Positions 1 to 7,443 of a DNA stretch of 38,396 bases are shown here, piece after piece (within the stretch, counting starts at the first letter, position 1; each line of letters begins with the position of its first letter). Position numbers and translations under genes: made by a program. The stretch comes from Streptomyces olivaceus. GTDB lineage: Bacteria > Actinomycetota > Actinomycetes > Streptomycetales > Streptomycetaceae. The stretch is from the NCBI RefSeq assembly GCF_000721235.1, contig NZ_JOFH01000048.1, positions 1 through 38,396 of the forward strand. The letters are read 5' to 3'. The notes under the pieces were generated by a model, which was not told the DNA's origin, searched no databases, and saw only the letters and a program-made list of their open reading frames with translations.

Positions 1-16
1 GGGGGCAGCGGGGCCG

Positions 17-736
17 TCAGGGGCGCGGTGCCTGCTCGCCCCGGCCCGTCTCCGTCAGGTCGAGCAGGCGGCACACCGTTTCGATGTCCACCCGTACCTG
101 GTCCAGGGAGGTGCGGCCGGCGAGCCAGGTGATCAGGGTCGAGAGCCAGGTGTGCTCGATGACGCGGACCGCGGAGAGCTGCTCCGGGGTCGGGTCCTCC
201 GGGCCGCCCATCGCGTCCAGGACGATCGCCGTGGTCTGCCGGGAGACCTGGTCGACCTCCGGGGAGACGCCGCGGTCGGCGAAGGTCAGCGCGCGGGTCA
301 TCGCCTCGGCCAGCCGGGGTTCGCGCTGGAGCGCGCCGAACGCCCGCATCAGGGTCTGCGCCACCCGGTCCGCGGCCGTCTCGCCGGTCGGCGGGCTCTC
401 GCGCAGGGTGTCGTGCAGCCGCTCCAGCCGGTCCTGCATGGTGGCGACGAGCAGGTGGACCTTGGACGGGAAGTAGCGGTACAGCGTGCCCAGGGCGACC
501 TGCGAGGACTCCGCGACCTCCCGCATCTGCACCGCCTCGTAGCCGCCCCGGCCGGCCAGCCGGGCGGTCGCCCGCAGGATGCGGCGGCGGCGCTCCCGCT
601 GCCGCTCGGTGAGGGGCGGGGCCGCGGGGCGGGGAGCCGGGCCGGACGCATCCGTCTCCCGTGCCGTCTCCGTCTCCGGTGCCGTCTCCGTCGTCGGCCG
701 GTCCGCCCCGGTCGCCCCAGTCGTCTGCCCGGTCAC
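17..736 (-). CDS. kstR: KstR-like TetR family transcriptional repressor
   Basis: TetR-type DNA-binding regulator of about 239 residues. After a disordered Thr/Glu/Pro-rich N-terminus comes a TetR helix-turn-helix with GGYEAVQMREVA and the recognition stretch ALGTLYRYFPSKVHLL (about residues 64-95). The C-terminal part has EAMTRA and FAD..SEVDQV stretches, which together with the HTH closely resemble mycobacterial KstR, the repressor of sterol/lipid catabolism genes whose ligands are steroid-CoA thioesters. I prefer the GTG at 736, because a GGGGGAG ribosome-binding site lies 4-5 nt upstream; the reading frame stays open to another GTG at 784. It is divergent from a glycosyltransferase operon, and a KstR-type operator lies between them, so autoregulation and control of the neighbour are likely. 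Family assignment is strong; sterol specificity in this organism is inference. Confidence 0.85.
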   Translation of the reverse strand: MTGQTTGATGADRPTTETAPETETARETDASGPAPRPAAPPLTERQRERRRRILRATARLAGRGGYEAVQMREVAESSQVALGTLYRYFPSKVHLLVATMQDRLERLHDTLRESPPTGETAADRVAQTLMRAFGALQREPRLAEAMTRALTFADRGVSPEVDQVSRQTTAIVLDAMGGPEDPTPEQLSAVRVIEHTWLSTLITWLAGRTSLDQVRVDIETVCRLLDLTETGRGEQAPRP

Positions 737-830
737 CCGCTCCCCCCTCTCGCCGTGGCGTGAATCACCTGATCCACTCGTCACAGTCCGGCTACCTGCC
801 GGTAGATTCGAAGCCGCTGACGATCAAGTC

Positions 831-844
831 TGAAACTTGTTCTA
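831..844. promoter_or_regulatory. Candidate KstR operator
   Basis: The 14-mer TGAAACTTGTTCTA fits the published KstR pattern TnnAACnnGTTnnA at every fixed position. It sits between the kstR-like gene and the divergent glycosyltransferase operon and overlaps the first bases of a -10-like TAGATT (843-848) reading rightward, a position suited to repression. Confidence 0.7.
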
Positions 845-848
845 GATT
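843..848 (+). promoter_or_regulatory. -10 box for glycosyltransferase operon
   Basis: TAGATT matches the actinobacterial TAnnnT -10 pattern and would place transcription start near 855, upstream of the glycosyltransferase start codons. No convincing -35 was found. It overlaps the candidate KstR operator. Confidence 0.4.
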
Positions 849-898
849 AGCGTCCCGGCATAGTGTCGCGGGACAGCGCAGTGAGAAGGGGGCCCAGA

Positions 899-2314
899 GT
901 GACCGCCGAGGCCAGTCGGACGGGTCCCCGTCCGGAACCCGCCGCCGACGGCTTGCGACCGCTGCGCATCGCGCTCCTCACCTACAAGGGGAACCCGTTC
1001 TGCGGCGGCCAGGGCGTCTACGTCCGCCACCTCTCACGCGAACTGGCCCGCCTCGGCCACCGCGTCGAGGTCATCGGCGCCCAGCCCTACCCCGTCCTCG
1101 ACGAGGGACTCGGCGAAGGACCCGACGGGGGGTTCGGGGACCGGCTCTCGCTCACCGAGCTGCCCAGCCTGGACCTCTACCGCCAGCCCGACCCCTTCCG
1201 CACCCCGAAGCGCGGCGAGTACCGCGACTGGGTCGACGCGCTCGAGGTCGGCACCATGTGGACCGGCGGCTTCCCGGAGCCGCTGACGTTCTCGCTGCGC
1301 GCCCGGCGCCATCTGCGCGCCCGGCGCGGCGACTTCGACGTCGTGCACGACAACCAGACCCTCGGGTACGGGTTGCTGGGCGACGTGGGTGCGCCCCTCG
1401 TCACCACCATCCACCACCCCATCACCGTCGACCGGCAGCTGGAGCTGGACGCCGCCGACAGCCGCAAACGCCGTTACTCCGTGCGCCGTTGGTACGCGTT
1501 CACCCGCATGCAGAAGCGCGTCGCGCGCCGCCTGCCCTCCGTGCTCACCGTCTCCGGCACCTCCCGTCAGGAGATCGTCGACCACCTCGGCGTACGGGAC
1601 GAGCGCATCCACGTCGTGCACATCGGCGCCGACACCGGCCTGTTCTCGCCCGATCCGTCGGTGCCGCGGGTGCCGGGCCGGATCGTGACGACGTCCAGCG
1701 CGGACGTACCGCTCAAGGGCCTGGTCTTCCTCGTCGAGGCGCTCGCGAAGGCGCGCACCGAGCACCCCCGGGCCCACCTCGTCGTCGTCGGCAAGCGCCC
1801 CGCCGAGGGGCCCGTCGCCCAGGCGATCGAGCGGTACGGCCTCCAGGGCGCCGTCGAGTTCGTCAAGGGCATCTCGGACGCCGAACTCGTCGACCTGGTG
1901 CGGTCGGCGGAGGTCGCGTGCGTGCCGTCGCTGTACGAGGGGTTCTCGCTGCCCGCCGCCGAGGCCATGGCGACCGGCACGGCGCTCCTCGCCACCACCG
2001 GCGGAGCCGTGCCGGAGGTCGCCGGACCCGACGGGGAGACGTGCCTCGCGGTGCCGCCCGGCGACGCGGACGCGCTCGCCGCCGGGCTGAACCGGCTGCT
2101 CGGCGACCGCGAACTGCGGGCCAGGCTCGGCGCGGCCGGACGCGAACGCGTGCTGAAGCACTTCACCTGGGCCCGCGCCGCCGAGGGCACCGTCGCCCGC
2201 TACCGCGAAGCCCTCGGCCACCGCCCCTCCGCCACGGCCGACCGGCGGGCCGAGCCCCCGACCCCGACCACCGGTGACACCGGCGTCTATCCCGAAAGCA
2301 GGGCCACGTGCTGA
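899..2314 (+). CDS. Family 4 glycosyltransferase
   Basis: About 471 residues with GT-B architecture. The N-terminal Rossmann half starts RIALLTYKGNPFCGGQGVYV, with the GGQGVYVRHLSREL acceptor-loop pattern of GT4 enzymes. The C-terminal half has the retaining E-x7-E motif EGFSLPAAE (about residues 346-354), followed by the sugar-nucleotide loop GGAVPEV. It should transfer a sugar from a nucleotide-sugar donor to a lipid or small-molecule acceptor at the cytoplasmic face; the acceptor is unknown. GTG codons at 863, 881 and 899 are in frame; 899 has the best ribosome-binding site (GAAGGGGG, 8 nt away). It overlaps the next methyltransferase gene by 7 nt, indicating an operon probably under the KstR-like regulator. 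Confidence 0.9.
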   Translation: MTAEASRTGPRPEPAADGLRPLRIALLTYKGNPFCGGQGVYVRHLSRELARLGHRVEVIGAQPYPVLDEGLGEGPDGGFGDRLSLTELPSLDLYRQPDPFRTPKRGEYRDWVDALEVGTMWTGGFPEPLTFSLRARRHLRARRGDFDVVHDNQTLGYGLLGDVGAPLVTTIHHPITVDRQLELDAADSRKRRYSVRRWYAFTRMQKRVARRLPSVLTVSGTSRQEIVDHLGVRDERIHVVHIGADTGLFSPDPSVPRVPGRIVTTSSADVPLKGLVFLVEALAKARTEHPRAHLVVVGKRPAEGPVAQAIERYGLQGAVEFVKGISDAELVDLVRSAEVACVPSLYEGFSLPAAEAMATGTALLATTGGAVPEVAGPDGETCLAVPPGDADALAAGLNRLLGDRELRARLGAAGRERVLKHFTWARAAEGTVARYREALGHRPSATADRRAEPPTPTTGDTGVYPESRATC

Positions 2315-3042
2315 CCGTCGACTTCTCCCGGTTCCCGCTCGCCCCGGGCGACCGCGTCCTGGACCTCGGCTGCGGCGCCGGCCGGCACGCGTTCGAGTGC
2401 TACCGGCGCGGGGCACGGGTCGTGGCCCTGGACCAGAACGAGGAGGAGATAAAGGAGGTCGCTAGGTGGTTCGCGGCGATGGAGGAGGCGGGTGAGGCGC
2501 CGGCCGGCGCCACCGCCACCGCCATGGAGGGCGACGCGCTCGCCCTGCCCTTCCCCGACGAATCCTTCGACGTCGTCATCATCTCCGAGGTGATGGAGCA
2601 CATCCACGACGACAAGGGCGTCCTCGCCGAGATGGTCCGCGTCCTCAAGCCCGGCGGCCGCATCGCCGTCACCGTGCCGCGCTACGGCCCCGAGAAGGTC
2701 TGCTGGACGCTGTCCGACGCCTACCACGAGGTCGAGGGCGGCCACATCCGCATCTACCGGGCCGACCAGCTCCTCGCCCGCATCCGCGAGGCCGGCCTCC
2801 GGCCGTACGGCACCCACCACGCGCACGCGCTGCACTCGCCGTACTGGTGGCTGAAGTGCGCGTTCGGCGTCGACAACGACAAGGCGCTGCCCGTGCGGGC
2901 GTACCACAAGCTGCTGGTGTGGGACATCATGAAGAAGCCGCTGGCGACGCGCGTCGCCGAGCAGGCGCTGAACCCGCTGATCGGCAAGAGCTTTGTGGCC
3001 TACGCGACCAAGCCGCACCTGCCGCCGGTGGACGCCGCGTGA
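2308..3042 (+). CDS. Class I SAM-dependent methyltransferase
   Basis: 244 residues. The SAM-binding motif VLDLGCGAGRH is at residues 17-27, the acidic second-strand motif is ALDQN, motif II is the DVVIISEVMEHI stretch, and post-motif is LKPGGRIAVTVP, a complete Methyltransf_11-type core. The C-terminal half has aromatic-rich segments (ALHSPYWWLKC) that probably shape the substrate pocket. The GTG start overlaps the end of the glycosyltransferase, and the stop overlaps the GTG of the next gene, so the three proteins are translationally coupled and probably modify the same molecule. The methyl acceptor cannot be read from sequence. Confidence 0.9.
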   Translation: MLTVDFSRFPLAPGDRVLDLGCGAGRHAFECYRRGARVVALDQNEEEIKEVARWFAAMEEAGEAPAGATATAMEGDALALPFPDESFDVVIISEVMEHIHDDKGVLAEMVRVLKPGGRIAVTVPRYGPEKVCWTLSDAYHEVEGGHIRIYRADQLLARIREAGLRPYGTHHAHALHSPYWWLKCAFGVDNDKALPVRAYHKLLVWDIMKKPLATRVAEQALNPLIGKSFVAYATKPHLPPVDAA

Positions 3043-4136
3043 CCTCGTCCCGCCACCCCGGTACCCCCCGCACCCCCCGTACCGAACACCTGGTGCTGCC
3101 CGGCGTCCTCACCGACGCCCAGGCCGCCGCGACCGTCCGCGGCATCCTCGCCGTACAGCGCGAGGACGGCGCGATCCCGTGGTTCCGCGGGCACCACCTC
3201 GACCCCTGGGACCACGTCGAGGCGGCGATGGCCCTGGACGCGGCGGACGAGCACGAGGCCGCCGGACGGGCGTACGCGTGGCTGGCCCGGCACCAGAACC
3301 AGGACGGCTCCTGGTACGCCGCCTACGCCGACGGGGACTTCGCCGACGTCACCGACCACGGCCGCGAGACCAACTTCGTCGCCTACGTCGCCGTCGGCGT
3401 CTGGCACCACTACCTCGCCACCGGCGACGACACGTTCCTGGAGAGGATGTGGCCCGTCGTCCACGCGGCCGTCGAGTTCGTGCTGCGCCTCCAGCAGCCC
3501 GGCGGGCAGATCGGCTGGCGCCAGGACGACGACGGCTCCGGCGCCACCGACGCGCTGCTGACCGGCAGTTCCTCCATCCACCACGCGCTGCGCTGCGCCC
3601 TCGCCATCGCCGAGCAGCGCGAGGAGCCGCAGCCCGACTGGGAGCTGGCGGCGGGCGCCCTGCGGCACGCCATCCGCCGCCACCCGGAGCGGTTCCTGGA
3701 CAAGGGCCGCTACTCGATGGACTGGTACTACCCGGTCCTGGGCGGCGCGCTGACCGGTACCGAGGCCCGCTCCCGCCTCAAGGAGAGCTGGGACCGTTTC
3801 GTGGTCCCGGACCTCGGGGTGCGCTGCGTCGTGCCCAACCCGTGGGTGACGGGCGGCGAGTCGGCCGAACTCGCCCTCGCCCTGTGGGCGGTGGGCGAGT
3901 CCGACCACGCGCTGACCGTCCTCCAGTCCATCCAGCACCTGAGGGACGAGGACAGCGGCCTGTACTGGACGGGGTACGTCTTCGACGACGACGCCGTGTG
4001 GCCGCGCGAGCTGACCACCTGGACGGCCGGCTCCCTGCTGCTCGCCGTCGCCGCGCTCGGCGGCCACGAGGCCACCTGCCAGGTGTTCGCGGGCGACCGC
4101 CTGCCGAGGGGGCTCGACCCGGACTGCTGCGTCTGA
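3039..4136 (+). CDS. Alpha/alpha-toroid protein, prenyltransferase/cyclase-like
   Basis: 365 residues from a GTG that overlaps the upstream TGA. The protein has repeated helical hairpins with signatures such as HQNQDGSWYAAY, WDHVEAAMAL, DSGLYWTGY and LTTWTAGSLLLA. These resemble the QW-type repeats of squalene-cyclase/prenyltransferase toroids and also the (alpha/alpha)6 barrels of some glycoside hydrolases. No canonical DxDD or Zn-ligand set of the classical enzymes was recognised, so catalytic type is open. There is no signal peptide or membrane segment. It is the third gene of the overlapping glycosyltransferase-methyltransferase operon, which suggests a role in assembling or trimming a glycosylated lipid or terpenoid; that is inference. 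Confidence 0.75.
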   Translation: MTSSRHPGTPRTPRTEHLVLPGVLTDAQAAATVRGILAVQREDGAIPWFRGHHLDPWDHVEAAMALDAADEHEAAGRAYAWLARHQNQDGSWYAAYADGDFADVTDHGRETNFVAYVAVGVWHHYLATGDDTFLERMWPVVHAAVEFVLRLQQPGGQIGWRQDDDGSGATDALLTGSSSIHHALRCALAIAEQREEPQPDWELAAGALRHAIRRHPERFLDKGRYSMDWYYPVLGGALTGTEARSRLKESWDRFVVPDLGVRCVVPNPWVTGGESAELALALWAVGESDHALTVLQSIQHLRDEDSGLYWTGYVFDDDAVWPRELTTWTAGSLLLAVAALGGHEATCQVFAGDRLPRGLDPDCCV

Positions 4137-4175
4137 CCCGCAGGGCCGGAGCACGAGCGGCGTCGGCGCCCGCCG

Positions 4176-4469
4176 TCAGTTCCGGTGCAGGCGGTTGGCG
4201 ATGGCGTGGCCGACGAAGAGGTAGACGACGGCCGCCAGTCCGTAACCGGCGACCACGCGGGCCCAGGCCTCGTCGAACGTGAAGAGGTCGTGCGACCAGC
4301 CGGCGAGCCAGCGGGCCGCGTCATGGACGAACTGCACCAGGTCGTTGCCCCGGTTGGCGTCCAACAGGTACATCAGAATCCACAGTCCGAGGATGACGGC
4401 CATGACGTCCGCGATCACCGCGACGACCGTTCCGGCGGAGTGGGAGCCACTGCGACTTCGAGGGGACAT
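4176..4469 (-). CDS. Small two-helix membrane protein
   Basis: 97 residues starting at ATG 4469. After a basic, Ser-rich N-terminus there is a hydrophobic helix (about residues 14-36, TVVAVIADVMAVILGLWILMYLL), then an amphipathic middle with LVQFVHDAARWLAGWSHDLF, and a second helix (about 72-88). The layout is typical of small conserved actinobacterial membrane proteins of unknown role. It is convergent with the preceding operon and lies downstream of the 4589-5461 gene, separated from it by a strong hairpin, so it probably has its own promoter. No family was recognised. Confidence 0.75.
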   Translation of the reverse strand: MSPRSRSGSHSAGTVVAVIADVMAVILGLWILMYLLDANRGNDLVQFVHDAARWLAGWSHDLFTFDEAWARVVAGYGLAAVVYLFVGHAIANRLHRN

Positions 4470-4515
4470 GCCTACCGTCTGGCCCCGCAAGCGTGTTTGA
4501 AACCTGCGAAACCCA

Positions 4516-4561
4516 CGGCCCCCCGCCCGGCGGTACGGAAGTACCGGTGGGCGGGGGGCCG
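4516..4561 (-). terminator. Strong hairpin terminator
   Basis: A 21-position stem (one mismatch, one G-U pair) with a GGAA loop at 4537-4540 lies just downstream of the gene ending at 4589, so it probably terminates that leftward transcript. No U-tract is present, as is common in Streptomyces. Confidence 0.75.
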
Positions 4562-4588
4562 TTGAGGTGAGCGGGCGGGCGCGGCCGG

Positions 4589-5461
4589 TCAGCCGCGCTG
4601 GATGCCCGAGGCGTCCTGCAGGACGCCTCGGCGGCCGTCCTGCGTCTGCGCGACCAGGTTGGCGCCGCGCTGCTCGACGGCCAGGTACCAGGTGCCCGGC
4701 GCCAGCTCGGCGATCGGCGTGGGGGAGCCGTCCTCCGCGAACAGCGGACGCGGCACCGGCACGGCGAACCAGAACGGCGAGAAGTCCCCGGACGGCTGCG
4801 CCTGCGCCTGCTGCGGAGCCTGCGGCTGCCCGGGCTGCGGCTGCCCCGGCTGCGGCTGGCCGCCGAAGGACGGGCCCGGCTGCCCCGGCTGACCGGGCTG
4901 GCCCGGCTGGCCGGGCTGACCGCCGAACGGCTGCTGCGGGGCGCCCGGGTAGCCGTAACCACCCTGGGGCTGACCGCCGTAGGGCTGCGGCGCGGCCGGA
5001 CGCGAGGCCGGGATCAGGGAGCCCTTGAGGGCCGGGACCAGCGGGGTGGCCACCGCCGCGGCGGCCATGAGCAGCGTCGCGATCAGGGCGAGGATCAGGC
5101 CCAGTCCGGCATTGATGCCGCTGGCCCCTCCGTTGTTGTCGAAGGCACCGGCCGGGTCGAAGATGTTGCCGAGCGCACACCACGCGGCGAACACCGAGAA
5201 CGCGATGCCGAACTGGCCCAGGTCGAGCCCCGCCACCTTCATGGGCTGCGGCATCGCGCGCGCCACCACGACGAGCGCGGCGCCGATGACGCCCGCCAGG
5301 ACTACACCGAGCACGACCGAGCCACTGCCCCACAGGCTGGGGATTTCGGCGCTGTCCGGGGCGCCGTCGATCGAGTAGATGTCGAGGAACGACGCGATCA
5401 ACAGCAACACCGCTGCTCCGATCACCACGCCGTCGCCTCGAGTGAGGGAGCGGATATTCAC
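4589..5461 (-). CDS. Four-helix membrane protein with Pro-Gly-Gln linker and C-terminal domain
   Basis: 290 residues. The GTG at 5461 follows an AAGGA ribosome-binding site by 6 nt. Four hydrophobic helices occupy roughly residues 11-30, 45-70, 82-100 and 115-145. A low-complexity linker rich in Gly/Pro/Gln follows (about 155-225), with tandem GQP and PQPGQ units. A compact C-terminal domain follows (SPFWFAVPVPRPLFAEDG ... APGTWYLAVEQRGANLVAQT), which looks like a small beta domain on the cytoplasmic side. No enzyme motif was seen. Such linkers are common in actinobacterial membrane proteins and mycobacterial antigens; function unknown. Confidence 0.8.
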   Translation of the reverse strand: MNIRSLTRGDGVVIGAAVLLLIASFLDIYSIDGAPDSAEIPSLWGSGSVVLGVVLAGVIGAALVVVARAMPQPMKVAGLDLGQFGIAFSVFAAWCALGNIFDPAGAFDNNGGASGINAGLGLILALIATLLMAAAAVATPLVPALKGSLIPASRPAAPQPYGGQPQGGYGYPGAPQQPFGGQPGQPGQPGQPGQPGPSFGGQPQPGQPQPGQPQAPQQAQAQPSGDFSPFWFAVPVPRPLFAEDGSPTPIAELAPGTWYLAVEQRGANLVAQTQDGRRGVLQDASGIQRG

Positions 5462-5559
5462 TTCAGGTCCTTCGTAGGTCGTCTCGTCATCGGTAGAGGC
5501 GTCGCTGTCACGATGGCGCCGAAAGGTTCCGGTGTGAAGCGCGGGGGTGGCCCCTCATC

Positions 5560-5584
5560 GTACGGACGACACTATCGTCCGTAC
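5560..5584 (-). terminator. Hairpin terminator of the amidase gene
   Basis: A perfect 10-bp inverted repeat (GTACGGACGA / TCGTCCGTAC) with a 5-nt loop starts 36 nt beyond the stop codon of the leftward amidase gene. Confidence 0.75.
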
Positions 5585-5619
5585 CTCGGCGCTGTCCGCA
5601 GGGATCGGCGCGCTGATCG

Positions 5620-6552
5620 CTACCCGCGCAGGAAACTCACGATTCCCTCAGACATCCCTTGCGCCGCCTTCTGCCGCCAACTGCCGCTGGTCAGCCGGGC
5701 CACGTCCTCGCTGTCGCGCATGTTGCCGCACTCGATGAAGACCTTCGGAACCGTTGACAGATTGAGACCGCCCAGGTCCGTGCGCGTCACCAGGCCGGTG
5801 CCGTCGCCGAGGTAGTTGGAGGGCTCGCTGCCGGTGACGCGTGCGAAAACGCCCGCGACGCTCTCGCCCAGTTCCGCCGAGGGCGCCACGATGGCGCGGG
5901 TGTCGGCGTCGCCGTCGTGCACCGCGCCGGGCATGATCACGTGGAAGCCGCGGTTGCCGGCTCCGGACCCGTCGGCGTGGATCGAGATCGCGGCGTCCGC
6001 GTGCGCCTCGTTGCCGATGCGGGCGCGCTCGTCCACGCAGGGCCCGTACGCGCGGTCGCCGTCCTGCGTCAGCTTCACCGTCGCGCCCCGCTCTTCGAGG
6101 AGGGTGCGCAGCCGGTGGGCCACGTCGAGGGTGAACTTCGCCTCGGGCCAGCCCGCGTTGGTGGCGGTGCCCGTCGTGTCGCACTCCTTCCAGTGCGTCC
6201 CGACGTTCACCTTGCGGTTGATGTCCGAGGCGTGCTCGAAGTTGGCCGGGTTGTGGCCCGGGTCGATGACGACGACCTTGCCCTTGAGCGGCGCGGCGTC
6301 CGAGGGGGAGTCCCCGGGGGAGTCCGACGGGGACGGCTTGCCGGCGGTGGACGGTTCGGCGGCCGCGGAGGACGCCGCCGGGTGGCCGGCGTCGCCCGGC
6401 GCCCCGTCGTCCGAGCCGCCGCCGACCGCCGCGTACACCCCCCACCCGAGCAGCGCCCCGGGCACCAGCGCGGCGACCGCCACGGTCAGCGGGCGGCGCA
6501 GCGGGGAGCGGCGGGGCTGAGGAGGTTCGAAGTCCGGGCCTGTGTACGACAC
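5620..6552 (-). CDS. N-acetylmuramoyl-L-alanine amidase (Amidase_3), membrane-anchored
   Basis: 310 residues; cleaves the amide between N-acetylmuramic acid and the stem peptide of peptidoglycan. A short cytoplasmic segment is followed by one hydrophobic helix (about residues 22-44), acting as signal anchor, and a Ser/Pro/Ala-rich spacer (48-88). The Amidase_3 catalytic domain starts at GKVVVIDPGHNP. Zn ligands expected for the family are visible: His100 in DPGH, Glu137 in WPEAKF and His192 in SIHAD; Glu274 in IECGN is the expected catalytic acid. The GTG at 6552 is the only start that precedes the helix without a long unsupported extension; its ribosome-binding site is weak. A hairpin terminator follows. 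The domain should act outside the membrane. Confidence 0.92.
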   Translation of the reverse strand: MSYTGPDFEPPQPRRSPLRRPLTVAVAALVPGALLGWGVYAAVGGGSDDGAPGDAGHPAASSAAAEPSTAGKPSPSDSPGDSPSDAAPLKGKVVVIDPGHNPANFEHASDINRKVNVGTHWKECDTTGTATNAGWPEAKFTLDVAHRLRTLLEERGATVKLTQDGDRAYGPCVDERARIGNEAHADAAISIHADGSGAGNRGFHVIMPGAVHDGDADTRAIVAPSAELGESVAGVFARVTGSEPSNYLGDGTGLVTRTDLGGLNLSTVPKVFIECGNMRDSEDVARLTSGSWRQKAAQGMSEGIVSFLRG

Positions 6553-6580
6553 GCCAGTGACTCTAGGGCCTGTACGGCGC

Positions 6581-7309
6581 TCAGGTCCCCACCGCTCCCG
6601 GGGTGCCCGTCCCCGTCCTCCGCAGCACGCGCAGCGAGTCGGTCGCGGAGACCTCGGTGAACGCGCCGGACTCCAGGGCCCTGAGCCAGACGCGGTACGG
6701 GGCCTGGCCGGTGAACTCGTCGACCGGGTCGGGGAAGACGTCGTGGACGACCAGCAGGCCGCCCTCGGCCACGTGCGGGGCCCAGCACTCGTAGTCGGCG
6801 TTCGCGTGCTCGTCGGTGTGGCCGCCGTCGATGAAGACGAGGCCGAGGGGGGAGTTCCAGACGGCCGCGACCTGCGGGGAGCGGCCGACGAGGGCGACCA
6901 CGTGCTCCTCCAGACCCGCCCGGTGCAGGGTCCGGCGGAAGGTCGGCAGGGTGTCCATGACGCCCAGCTCCGGGTCGACCGTCTCCGGGTCGTGGTACTC
7001 CCAGCCCGGCTGCTGCTCCTCGCTGCCCCGGTGGTGGTCGACGGTGAGCGCGGTGACCCCGGCGCGGCGGGCCGCGTCGGCGAGCAGCACGGTGGAGCGC
7101 CCGCAGTACGTGCCGACCTCCAGCAGCGGCAGCCCGAGCCCGCCCGCCTCGACGGCGGCGGCGTACAGCGCGCGGCCCTCGTGCGCGGGCATGAACCCCT
7201 TCGCGGCCTCGAAGGCGGCCAGGACGTCGGGCGCAGGGCCGTCGGGCGCCGGGACGTCGGGGGTCGGAACGCCGGAGGCCGGGACGTCGGGGGCGGGTAC
7301 CGCGGGCAT
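6581..7309 (-). CDS. Class I SAM-dependent methyltransferase (Methyltransf_24 type)
   Basis: 242 residues, ATG 7309 with GAGAGGA 5 nt upstream. The N-terminus is made of short repeats of P-A/T-PDVPA (about residues 2-28) and is probably disordered. The core has LLEVGTYCGRSTVLLADAA (motif I), TVDHHRGSEEQ, then LVFIDGGHTDEHANADYECW and GGLLVVHDVFPDP. This is the HDxF/IDGGH arrangement of O-methyltransferase-like Methyltransf_24 proteins, where the acidic and His residues often bind a metal. The next leftward gene, the amidase, starts 28 nt away, so the two may be co-transcribed. Substrate unknown. Confidence 0.85.
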   Translation of the reverse strand: MPAVPAPDVPASGVPTPDVPAPDGPAPDVLAAFEAAKGFMPAHEGRALYAAAVEAGGLGLPLLEVGTYCGRSTVLLADAARRAGVTALTVDHHRGSEEQQPGWEYHDPETVDPELGVMDTLPTFRRTLHRAGLEEHVVALVGRSPQVAAVWNSPLGLVFIDGGHTDEHANADYECWAPHVAEGGLLVVHDVFPDPVDEFTGQAPYRVWLRALESGAFTEVSATDSLRVLRRTGTGTPGAVGT

Positions 7310-7386
7310 GCGGGTCCTCTCGGTGGTGTGCGGGGTACGGGTCGGGTCGGTGGAGCCGCGGGTGCGGGTGCGGGCGGCCCATGCTG

Positions 7387-7424
7387 CCGCACCCCCGGTC
7401 GCGCGACGGCGGCCGGGGGTGCGG
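7387..7424 (-). terminator. Hairpin terminator of the MFS gene
   Basis: A perfect 12-bp stem (CCGCACCCCCGG / CCGGGGGTGCGG) with a 14-nt loop lies 20 nt downstream of the stop of the leftward MFS transporter gene. Confidence 0.7.
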
Positions 7425-7443
7425 TGGGGCGGGGGGGTGCGGG

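Noticed and set aside
661..2277. Long plus-strand Arg/Pro-rich frame
   Set aside because: It overlaps the glycosyltransferase in another frame, with Arg/Pro/Gly-biased translation typical of out-of-frame high-GC DNA.
5620..7392. Continuous minus-strand frame joining the methyltransferase and amidase regions
   Set aside because: The upstream part is a shifted-frame reading of the methyltransferase gene; the amidase has its own GTG before the signal anchor.
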